Of a DNA stretch of 9,760 nt, positions 1 to 5,429 are shown in pieces. The notes beneath the pieces were generated by a model. The model did no database searches. It was not told the origin of the DNA and was given only the letters and a program-made list of their open reading frames with translations. Source of the stretch: Caldifarciminota bacterium UBA3079. GTDB lineage: Bacteria > Hydrothermota > Tepidihabitantia > Tepidihabitantales > Tepidihabitantaceae. The stretch is taken from positions 1 through 9,760 of the forward strand of contig DFBN01000107.1 of assembly GCA_002366635.1 (NCBI GenBank), in the 5' to 3' direction. How positions within the stretch are numbered: the stretch's first letter is position 1; each line of letters begins with the position of its first letter. The position numbers and the translations under genes were made by a program.

Positions 1-151
1 TTAGCCGTGCCAGTGTTGTCAAGCTCAGGCCAACTGTTCTGGATACCATTACAAGTGTCTCCCAAATTTAGACTTGCGGTTTCAGTGCAATAATTTGGCA
101 CTCCGAGGTTGAATGTGCTTGACTCTGTGCTTCTCCAAGGCAAGATAAGGC
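1..151. other. Window-edge intergenic region, no convincing gene
   Basis: No reading frame here has convincing support. The plus frames reach stops at 69-71 and 91-93, so a short 3' end of an upstream gene cannot be excluded, but nothing recognisable is encoded. A TTGACA on the minus strand (plus positions 17-22) would place a 16-bp-spaced -10 box just outside the window. This may be the -35 of a divergent leftward gene. The right part holds the candidate promoter of the 152 gene. Confidence 0.4.
119..146 (+). promoter_or_regulatory. Candidate sigma70-type promoter of the 152-754 gene
   Basis: TTGACT at 119-124 is followed by a 16-bp spacer and CAAGAT at 141-146. The -10 is weak taken alone, but it differs from the tRNA promoter's TAAGAT by one base and the spacing is the one used throughout the window. 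The ATG at 152 begins five bases after the -10, so the transcript would start at or next to the start codon. Confidence 0.4.
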
Positions 152-754
152 ATGACAAAAGCCACCCGTGAATCGGTCCTTACCCTTTTGTATATCATCT
201 TCGGGCTTGGCGGTGCCTTGCTTGCCGGTTATGTTATTCTGGGAAGCAAGCTATTTCAAACCACGAACCGGCAGCTCTTCGGATTCTTAGTCATCGGTTT
301 CAGCGGCTCATTGGTATATGCCGCAATCAGGCTGAAGGGGTTTGGCTATGGCCTCTTGATGATTATTCTGATGTTCTTCGGCCAGCTTGCGCTCAATCCG
401 CCTTTGTGCGGCAGCTCGGCTATCAATGCCGCAATCTGGGCCTTACCCGTAGGCCTCGCTTTCACCGCATCGGCTTATTTATTCAAATCTCTCAACCGGA
501 TTCCTTTCGGCAAGTTCCTGATTATGGCGTTCTTCATCGGTCTGGGATATTCCATCGCTGTAGTGTTCTTCAAACTCCGGTTCCACAGCCCGCTGGAACC
601 ACATGAAATTCTCAGCTTCGGACTGGCCGGGCTCAAAGTCGGCGGGTTCATCGGAATCGGCATGGAAATAGTTGACCTCATCGGAACCAGGATGCACAGC
701 AAAGGCCCGGAGTTCGTGGTTAATTCCGTGGCGGCACCGTGGGGCAAGGGGTGA
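152..754 (+). CDS. Six-helix integral membrane protein, function unknown
   Basis: I do not recognise this 200-residue protein. Six hydrophobic stretches are visible, at about residues 8-31, 41-59, 64-82, 92-111, 120-140 and 154-178, followed by a polar tail. It is probably an inner-membrane protein with no large soluble domain. There is no lipobox and no obvious catalytic motif; the single Cys (86) lies in a P-P-L-C-G loop. The ATG at 152 is the first start after an in-frame TAA at 146-148. AAGG at 147-150 is too close to serve as a normal Shine-Dalgarno site, and the -10-like box at 141-146 suggests a leaderless message. The stop (752-754) lies three bases from the stop of the convergent gene at 758. 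A real gene is likely; the function is open. Confidence 0.8.
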   Translation: MTKATRESVLTLLYIIFGLGGALLAGYVILGSKLFQTTNRQLFGFLVIGFSGSLVYAAIRLKGFGYGLLMIILMFFGQLALNPPLCGSSAINAAIWALPVGLAFTASAYLFKSLNRIPFGKFLIMAFFIGLGYSIAVVFFKLRFHSPLEPHEILSFGLAGLKVGGFIGIGMEIVDLIGTRMHSKGPEFVVNSVAAPWGKG

Positions 755-757
755 GGT

Positions 758-1162
758 CTAGATACCAAATGCTGCCAAAAGCCCGATAAATCCCATCGTC
801 AGTGTGAACACGACCCCGATTATGATAAACCATGGATGCCAGTGCATAAATGGCGAAAGCTTGCCGGGCTTGGTTGAACGGGTAAATGTTGCAATCATGG
901 CAAATAAGGCAAGCACCGATACAATAATCGCCATGGGCAGATGAAATGTAAGCTTGACATCAATCCGTGGTGCCCGACTGACCATGTATCCGAGCACAAG
1001 ATTGGCAATACATAACACAAAGAATACTATACTCCGGCTGCGCTGTTTGCGCAGAGGGTAATTCCAGTCCTGAAGCCTGGAAACGCTGGTCTGAGCAATA
1101 ATGACCCCGTATATCATGGTAATAATTGCCAGGGCCGGGTGAATAAAACCATACCAAGGCAT
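758..1162 (-). CDS. Small cytochrome b561-like four-helix membrane protein
   Basis: A 134-residue membrane protein with helices at about residues 6-24, 45-62, 74-94 and 110-132. His8 begins helix 1, His74 begins helix 3, and a H-W-H-P motif (His107, His109) precedes helix 4. Four helices with histidines at the ends of helices 1, 3 and 4 resemble cytochrome b561/DUF4079-type heme proteins. Helices 1 and 3 run the same way, so His8 and His74 could together bind one heme b; this is inference. An upstream start at 1243 would overlap the preceding gene by 77 bases and add a polar, atypical leader. The ATG at 1162, four bases after the stop at 1167 and behind a weak GGTGG site, is preferred. It probably forms an operon with the secreted protein at 1167-1979. 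It could also be an unrelated DUF membrane protein. Confidence 0.7.
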   Translation of the reverse strand: MPWYGFIHPALAIITMIYGVIIAQTSVSRLQDWNYPLRKQRSRSIVFFVLCIANLVLGYMVSRAPRIDVKLTFHLPMAIIVSVLALFAMIATFTRSTKPGKLSPFMHWHPWFIIIGVVFTLTMGFIGLLAAFGI

Positions 1163-1166
1163 GACT

Positions 1167-1979
1167 CTAATCCACCAGTAATCCGACCCGGCATTTGGCC
1201 ATAAGCTCAAGGTTCGCCTTTGACCCATGGACTCTTGCCGCATCGTAATCAGAAACTACCAGATTGCATGAATTGCTGCCGGTAACACTCAGCGCCCTGA
1301 CTACAAGCGGGTCGGTTCCAATCCGTTCGCTCACCAAGGCCTCGGTCCGATTCTTGTAATAACCCACCATTCCATATTCGGCAAGCTCTTCCGCTTGGGT
1401 AAAACCAGGCCCATACACCTCATCATCCTGTTCGGTCACAACCTTGGGGAAAAAGGCCGGCCGGTAACTGAGTCCCCTTGCGTCAATGAGAATTCCGGTA
1501 TAAGTAACCGTGTTTCCATCTTCATAAGGCACCAGCTCAACACCGTCCGGCACCTCTTTGCCTTTTGGCCATTCCTGACCACAGTAAGGACAAGCAACCC
1601 TGCCAAGCAACCTGCCTCCACCAACCTTGGGCAAAAGCTGCTCAAGAACACTTCCGGTGAGGGGAAATTCATAATCCACCGATACCATGCCGTCAGACCG
1701 GTATTTGGTATTCATTCTTTTGGTTTCCAGTGTCATCCGCCCCAATCGCCGCGCTTGCTTCATATGTGCCCCAAGGAATGAACCAACAGTCAGGTCCTGG
1801 TCATAACTGGCCTGCTTAAGCACTTCAAGTGCACGGGAGTTAAGGTCCTCAGGCGTAAACTGCGCCATTGCCTCACCTTGAAGTGTAGTTACGATAAGCA
1901 CCGAATGGCCGTAATCAAGGGTATCGGCCGATAAGAGTGTGAGCCCGGTCAGGACAAGAAAGAGGAAGGTCTTCTTCAT
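1167..1979 (-). CDS. Secreted LPP20/FlgT-like protein with one CxxC
   Basis: A 270-residue protein with a Sec signal peptide (K2-K3, hydrophobic core 4-17, likely cleavage after Ala18). No lipobox Cys is present, so it is probably periplasmic or otherwise exported. The segment near 160-190 (Y-T-G-I-L-I-D-A-R-G-L, then P-A-F-F-P-K and E-V-Y-G-P) and the C-terminal block at 226-270 (R-A-L-S-V-T-G-S, C-R-V-G-L-L-V-D) look like the LPP20/FlgT-type fold of outer-membrane-associated proteins. A C-P-Y-C-G motif at 130-134 resembles half a zinc ribbon or a redox pair; Cys238 and Cys263 are the other mature-region cysteines. The ATG at 1979 has a strong AGGAGG four bases upstream. The gene starts 20 bases after the tRNA-Gly gene on the same strand and precedes the b561-like gene. 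Substrate and role are unknown. Confidence 0.75.
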   Translation of the reverse strand: MKKTFLFLVLTGLTLLSADTLDYGHSVLIVTTLQGEAMAQFTPEDLNSRALEVLKQASYDQDLTVGSFLGAHMKQARRLGRMTLETKRMNTKYRSDGMVSVDYEFPLTGSVLEQLLPKVGGGRLLGRVACPYCGQEWPKGKEVPDGVELVPYEDGNTVTYTGILIDARGLSYRPAFFPKVVTEQDDEVYGPGFTQAEELAEYGMVGYYKNRTEALVSERIGTDPLVVRALSVTGSNSCNLVVSDYDAARVHGSKANLELMAKCRVGLLVD

Positions 1980-1999
1980 ATTGCCTCCTGAGCGTTTTA

Positions 2000-2070
2000 A
2001 GCGGCCAACGGGAATCGGACCCGTGTAACTGGCTTGGGAAGCCAGGGCTCTACCTCTGAGCTATGGCCGC
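2000..2070 (-). tRNA. tRNA-Gly, anticodon CCC
   Basis: A complete cloverleaf reads on the minus strand. The acceptor stem is GCGGCCA with TGGCCGC (7 perfect pairs), the D stem GCTC/GAGC with a GG-containing loop, the anticodon stem CTGGC/GCCAG around loop TTCCCAA, the variable loop TTAC, and the T stem ACGGG/CCCGT. Anticodon CCC decodes GGG (Gly), and discriminator U73 (complement of A2000) fits bacterial tRNA-Gly. No CCA is encoded: the next bases are TAAAA, so the CCA-adding enzyme at 3091-4509 is needed. The T loop is TCCGATT, giving C instead of the near-universal U at position 55. A good promoter lies 11 bases upstream. The 3' end is only 20 bases from the start of the next gene. Confidence 0.95.
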
Positions 2071-2081
2071 ATAAGATAGAA

Positions 2082-2109
2082 ATCTTAAACCAGGCAAGTC
2101 GCGTGTCAA
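2082..2109 (-). promoter_or_regulatory. Promoter of tRNA-Gly (and probably of 1979-758)
   Basis: On the minus strand a perfect TTGACA (2109-2104), a 16-bp spacer and TAAGAT (2087-2082) are followed by 11 bases to the first base of the tRNA. This places transcription start a few bases before the mature 5' end, to be trimmed by RNase P. No separate promoter or terminator was seen between the tRNA and the gene at 1979, so this promoter may also drive the two protein genes downstream. Confidence 0.7.
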
Positions 2110-2110
2110 G

Positions 2111-2127
2111 CAAGCCGGACTGGCTTG
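2111..2127. repeat. Short inverted repeat beside the tRNA promoter
   Basis: CAAGCC and GGCTTG form a 6-bp stem around a 5-base loop. On the minus strand it lies between the radical SAM stop (2165) and the -35 box (2109). No T-run follows it, so it is a poor intrinsic terminator for the radical SAM operon. It could be a weak stop signal or a protein-binding site near the tRNA promoter, or chance. Confidence 0.3.
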
Positions 2128-2164
2128 TTAACCCCAGGAATAACAAGATGTTACCGACTGCTTT

Positions 2165-3091
2165 TCAGGCTGCTTCATAAAACGATTTGCCCAAGAATTC
2201 AACCAGCCTCACTTTCTTTGCCCGGATAAGCTGGCCGATAACCCGAGACAGTTCTTCCGGCTTAATACCCAACGACCGCTCGATATCCTTTTTTGTGACC
2301 GGCCGACGCTGCACCAACTCAATAATCGCAGATTTGGCATCGCCTTTGAATTCCCGCTGTTGCTTGCGGATAGTTGGTTCGGCAATCTCGGTCCCAGGCC
2401 CGAAAAGCATCTGAATCTGTTCCAACGCATCATGGCTCAAAGGCTTCGCCTTTTTTTCTGCCGGTGGCCTCACAACCGTATTCAGATGGACCCGGTCCGG
2501 TCGGATAAGGGCCACTGCTTTGCGTAGCTTGACCAATTCTTCAACCGAATCATTGACGCCTTTGACAAGCATTATTTCCAGCCAGAGACGGCCTTTGTAA
2601 TAGCGCCGGAATTTTCCAAGGCCCTGGATAATCTCGGCAATCTTCAGGTCTCGATGGTTTCGGTTCACCCGGCCGAATGTCGCCTGGTCTGCTGCATCAA
2701 GCGAAGGCACAACCAAATCAGCAGGATAAAGTGCCCTTCGCACAGTGGGTTCGGTAAGCAAAGTCGAATTCGTAATCACCGCTACCGGAATCGTAAACTC
2801 CTGTTTGAGCCTGCGGATAAGTTTGCCGATATCTTTGTTCAAGCACGGCTCGCCTTCGCCGGAAAATGTCAGAAAATCGACCCTTTTCCCTGCTATTGCC
2901 CCGTGCACCTGGACAAGGATGTCATTTATCGGGAAGAACGACTCTCGCTTTAGAGTTTTATGGCTAGTTCTGCCGCACTGGCAGTAAATACAGTCGAGAG
3001 TGCAGGTCTTACCTGGAACAATACTCAGGCCCAAAGATAGACCCAGCCTCCTTGAAGGCACTGGCCCGTAAACATAGCTCTGTTTGAACAT
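2165..3091 (-). CDS. COG0731-type radical SAM protein with C-terminal winged helix
   Basis: A 308-residue cytosolic enzyme. C-T-L-D-C-I-Y-C at residues 30-37 is the CX3CX2C ligand set for the [4Fe-4S] cluster of radical SAM enzymes (Cys30, 34, 37), with a further Cys39. The N-terminal Y-G-P-V-P-S-R-R-L-G-x-S-L-G stretch and G-E-G-E-P at 78-82 are typical of the COG0731 group, named after the tRNA wyosine synthase TYW1/Taw1. Residues about 249-308 look like a winged helix-turn-helix, a frequent tail in bacterial members. Those bacterial members have no proven substrate, so wyosine synthesis should not be assumed. The start ATG shares one base with the TGA of the CCA-adding enzyme gene (TGATG), and its AAGGAG site lies inside the end of that gene. 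This means translational coupling and points to a related job, perhaps on tRNA. Confidence 0.85.
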   Translation of the reverse strand: MFKQSYVYGPVPSRRLGLSLGLSIVPGKTCTLDCIYCQCGRTSHKTLKRESFFPINDILVQVHGAIAGKRVDFLTFSGEGEPCLNKDIGKLIRRLKQEFTIPVAVITNSTLLTEPTVRRALYPADLVVPSLDAADQATFGRVNRNHRDLKIAEIIQGLGKFRRYYKGRLWLEIMLVKGVNDSVEELVKLRKAVALIRPDRVHLNTVVRPPAEKKAKPLSHDALEQIQMLFGPGTEIAEPTIRKQQREFKGDAKSAIIELVQRRPVTKKDIERSLGIKPEELSRVIGQLIRAKKVRLVEFLGKSFYEAA

Positions 3092-4509
3092 CAGTCTCCT
3101 TCCTTTTGTTTCAGACCGGGCAGGTTTGTCTTGAGGTATTCAATCCCTTCTTCTTTGGAATTTATCTTGCCTTCAACCTGCAAATCCTCCAGCTCCTGCA
3201 AAATCACCTTGAACGCCGGCCCGGGTTTCAACCCAAAACCGATAAGGTCATAGCCGTTAATAAAATGTCGAACCTTAAGCTGCGCATCCTCAGCGCGCTT
3301 CTGCTCAATCATTCTCGTAATCGTATCCACAAGGTGCGATGTCCGACCCGCAGTTGCCCATCCATCTGCATAACAGAGAATCATCAAACCGAATGCCTCT
3401 TCTTCCGAATCCCTGAAAAAACGCCTTATCGCCCGGTCGGTCAAATCACGGTTTGTTGCAAGAAGGTGAAGCCTCATATGTCCTTTCACCTGTGCCTGGA
3501 CCATTTTTATCTGGGCCCCTGAAAGACGCAGCCGCTCGCGCAGCATCGTGCCGACAATCTTGGCACCGAGGCTGTCGTGGCCATAGAAATGCACTTCACC
3601 TTTGCTGTTTACAAACCTGGTCTGGGGTTTGGCAATGTCATGCAAAAGCCCGGAGAACTTGAGCAATGCCCGGCGATATGGCAGTCCATTCGCTTCGGGC
3701 CCAAGCGCGGCCCAGCGGTCAAAATACCTGCGCCATTCCGGTTCAAACCTGGAGAAGAACGATTCCCCGGCAATAATCTCCTCAATCTTGTAATAAGTCT
3801 GAAACATATGGTGATGCAGTTTCTTATCCTCAAGCACCGGCACAAAATCGGGCAGGATTTCATGCAATTTCTCAAGCCCATAAAGCCGCACAAGAAACTT
3901 GTATGAACCCGATGCCTCCATAATCCTCAGAAGCTCTTTACCGATTCGCTCGGCCGCGGTTCTCCCCAGACTGATTGAACTACCTTGCGCATAAACAGAT
4001 TCAGCTACTTTCAATCCCAATTCCAATGCCAGCCGCATCGCCCTCAGAAGCCGTAAAGGGTCGGCCTTAAGAGAGCCAGCGGAAACCGGCCTGATAATGC
4101 GTTCTGCCAAGTCTTTTCTGCCTTCGCAAAAATCAAGTATCTCGCCTATCCTGTCCGGAAAGATTTCGCAAGCCAAAGCGTTAATCGTGAAATCCCGGCG
4201 TTTCAGGTCTTGCTGAATCGTCTGGTCTCCCAACCCGTTGAAATCAAATATATGCTTATGGCAAACCACCCGTGCCTCATCGTCTTCAGTTGATAGCACC
4301 ACAAGCTTACTTTTTGTCTTTCGGCAGAATTCCTTTGCAAATTCAACACCTGACCCGGCCACAGCAAAATCAAAATCAGCCGGGTTCCTCTCCAGCAGAA
4401 TGTCTCGAATCGTGCCGCCGACAAGATATAGCCTTCGTTTACCGGCAATCCTTGATAAGCGTGTGCGCTCCTGACCCAGTTTGCTCAAGACTGCTTCGAT
4501 ATCCGACAT
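3091..4509 (-). CDS. cca: CCA-adding tRNA nucleotidyltransferase with HD domain
   Basis: A class II tRNA nucleotidyltransferase of 472 residues that builds or repairs the 3' CCA end of tRNAs from CTP and ATP in the cytosol. L-V-G-G-T-I-R-D at 29-36 and the D-F-D metal ligands Asp45/Asp47 mark the catalytic head. R-R-D-F-T-I-N-A-L-A at 104-113 is the characteristic motif, and R-L-L-R-A-M-R at 153-159 and E-R-I at 187-189 mark the neck and nucleotide-recognition region. An HD phosphohydrolase domain follows (L-L-H-D-I-A-K-P, His290-Asp291). A strict A-adding enzyme of a split CC/A system cannot be excluded by eye. The tRNA-Gly nearby lacks an encoded CCA, in line with need for this enzyme. It is the first gene of the operon with the radical SAM gene. 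No Shine-Dalgarno precedes the ATG, which begins seven bases after a -10-like box, suggesting a leaderless mRNA. Confidence 0.93.
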   Translation of the reverse strand: MSDIEAVLSKLGQERTRLSRIAGKRRLYLVGGTIRDILLERNPADFDFAVAGSGVEFAKEFCRKTKSKLVVLSTEDDEARVVCHKHIFDFNGLGDQTIQQDLKRRDFTINALACEIFPDRIGEILDFCEGRKDLAERIIRPVSAGSLKADPLRLLRAMRLALELGLKVAESVYAQGSSISLGRTAAERIGKELLRIMEASGSYKFLVRLYGLEKLHEILPDFVPVLEDKKLHHHMFQTYYKIEEIIAGESFFSRFEPEWRRYFDRWAALGPEANGLPYRRALLKFSGLLHDIAKPQTRFVNSKGEVHFYGHDSLGAKIVGTMLRERLRLSGAQIKMVQAQVKGHMRLHLLATNRDLTDRAIRRFFRDSEEEAFGLMILCYADGWATAGRTSHLVDTITRMIEQKRAEDAQLKVRHFINGYDLIGFGLKPGPAFKVILQELEDLQVEGKINSKEEGIEYLKTNLPGLKQKEGD

Positions 4510-4516
4510 TACAGAA

Positions 4517-4544
4517 AGGATAACAACCTGTTGATTCTGGTCAA
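4517..4544 (-). promoter_or_regulatory. Promoter of the cca-radical SAM operon, probably leaderless
   Basis: On the minus strand TTGACC (4544-4539), a 16-bp spacer and TATCCT (4522-4517) are followed by seven bases and then the ATG at 4509. Normal -10 to start-site distances put transcription at the start codon or one base before it. The bases ahead of the ATG contain no Shine-Dalgarno sequence. Confidence 0.6.
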
Positions 4545-4639
4545 TCCAGACACGCTTTCCCGCAACACCCTTCCATATCCTTAAATCGTCAACTCTGCCA
4601 ACGCTTTATTCCACTGAGTGATTCCGGGAAAGAAAAGTC

Positions 4640-4667
4640 TTGATTTGCGACTAGGTCGGAGTAACTT
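4640..4667 (+). promoter_or_regulatory. Candidate promoter of the thioredoxin-fold gene
   Basis: TTGATT at 4640-4645, a 16-bp spacer and TAACTT at 4662-4667 face right, divergent from the cca promoter. Six bases then lead to TTG 4674 and nine to ATG 4677. The -35 departs from TTGAC and the -10 is weak, so the call rests on geometry shared with the other promoters. A GGAG at 4658-4661 lies inside the predicted promoter, 15 bases before the ATG. Confidence 0.4.
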
Positions 4668-4676
4668 AATCACTTG

Positions 4677-4982
4677 ATGAAACCGGCCCTGACATTTCGG
4701 GTATTTGCAAAAGAGAACTGTCCTGTCTGTCGCAAAGCACAAGGTGTTCTGGCCCGACTTGGTGTCAATATGGTTGTCCGCTATGTTGAAGGCTCAAAGG
4801 CAACCTCGGACAACATTGCAGATTTCGCCTGGTTCGACTGGACTGACAAAGCACCGCTCATAGTTGTCACTGAAGGCGACCGGGTGCTCAAACGATGGGA
4901 CGGCACCAATGTAGCGGGCCGTTGGATGCCGGAAGTAAAAGAATGGCTGGCTAAAATATCAGCCGATTCCGTACTGCTCTAA
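4677..4982 (+). CDS. Glutaredoxin/thioredoxin-like CPVC protein
   Basis: A 101-residue cytosolic thioredoxin-fold protein with no signal peptide. The N-terminal strand (T-F-R-V-F) leads into E-N-C-P-V-C-R-K, placing the redox pair at Cys15 and Cys18. D-K-A-P-L-I-V-V supplies the expected cis-proline at Pro60 before strand 3, and a C-terminal helix follows (about 82-95). It fits a small glutaredoxin-like disulfide reductase or electron carrier; the C-P-V-C pair does not identify a subfamily. ATG at 4677 is chosen over the adjacent in-frame TTG at 4674, which would add one Met. The last 24 bases overlap the convergent gene ending at 4959. It is divergent from cca and has no operon partner. A true gene with a confident fold; the partner is unknown. 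Confidence 0.85.
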   Translation: MKPALTFRVFAKENCPVCRKAQGVLARLGVNMVVRYVEGSKATSDNIADFAWFDWTDKAPLIVVTEGDRVLKRWDGTNVAGRWMPEVKEWLAKISADSVLL

Positions 4983-5360
4983 AAGCGCCGGAAGTCCACC
5001 CGTAAAAAGTCCAAAAGTAGCACCGATAATAGCGCCGATTACACTAAGACCGATTGAGACAATTGTCAGGATACCCATTATCAAAAACAGGGTCCTGAGC
5101 TTGCCTGTGAAACCGGCCAGGGCTACCGGCTCATTCCGGTCGGCATATTCCTGGGCCCGTGAACCGGCCTGAAGCAGGAGCACACCCAACCAGATAGGCA
5201 TCCAGGCAACGATGAGACCTACGACTGTAATCGCCTGGAGCGCGCCGGCGATAATGCTCATTATACCGAGAAACTTGAGCCATCCTTTCATTCCCCGGAC
5301 ATTCGCAACCACTGTCTGCTGCTGAACATCATTACTCATATCCGGTACACTGGTTTCCAC
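4959..5360 (-). CDS. DUF5362-like small membrane protein
   Basis: A 133-residue protein with a short polar N-terminus (1-25) and hydrophobic segments at about 29-51, 54-66 and 89-119. The core W-L-K-F-L-G-I-M-S-I-I-A-G-A-L-Q-A-I, followed by W-M-P-I-W-L-G-V-L-L-L-Q-A, resembles DUF5362 from memory of the family; no function is established. It starts at GTG (5358-5360), supported by AGGAGG with a four-base gap. The next Met (residue 8, ATG at 5339) is 25 bases from that site and is less likely. It has its own promoter between it and the upstream AICAR formyltransferase gene. The 3' end overlaps the convergent thioredoxin-fold gene by 24 bases (4959-4982), so the two mRNAs would be partly antisense. 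Confidence 0.8.
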   Translation of the reverse strand: METSVPDMSNDVQQQTVVANVRGMKGWLKFLGIMSIIAGALQAITVVGLIVAWMPIWLGVLLLQAGSRAQEYADRNEPVALAGFTGKLRTLFLIMGILTIVSIGLSVIGAIIGATFGLFTGGLPALLEQYGIG

Positions 5361-5391
5361 GAATCCTCCTTAGTTTGATTAACTATTGGTC

Positions 5392-5419
5392 AACATAGGA
5401 AGTTCTGCCCGATTGTCAA
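5392..5419 (-). promoter_or_regulatory. Promoter of the DUF5362-like gene
   Basis: On the minus strand TTGACA (5419-5414), a 16-bp spacer and TATGTT (5397-5392) are followed by about 31 bases to the GTG at 5360. This unit has a real 5' leader, and that leader holds an AGGAGG site, in contrast to the leaderless-type starts. A second TTGACC lies over the -10 region but has no matching -10 downstream. Confidence 0.6.
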
Positions 5420-5429
5420 GGACGGCAAA

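Noticed and set aside
2..49. Leftward start codon at 49 with a GGGAG ten bases upstream
   Set aside because: Only 16 codons are visible before the window edge and they match nothing known. The minus-strand TTGACA at 17-22 argues for a start further left.
954..959. TTGACA on the plus strand inside the b561-like gene
   Set aside because: No T-A-n-n-n-T box lies 16 bp downstream and no gene starts there. It serves as a negative control for the promoter pattern.
1163..1243. Longer 161-residue version of the b561-like protein
   Set aside because: It overlaps the upstream gene by 77 bases and its extra residues are polar and unlike a membrane-protein start. ATG 1162 sits right after the upstream stop.
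1395..1781. Plus-strand 128-codon open frame opposite the secreted protein gene
   Set aside because: No recognisable domain and no promoter of the local type; the minus-strand gene has a signal peptide and AGGAGG.
3577..3906. Plus-strand open frame inside the cca gene
   Set aside because: It is opposite a well-conserved catalytic gene, has no promoter or Shine-Dalgarno, and has a composition typical of an antisense shadow.
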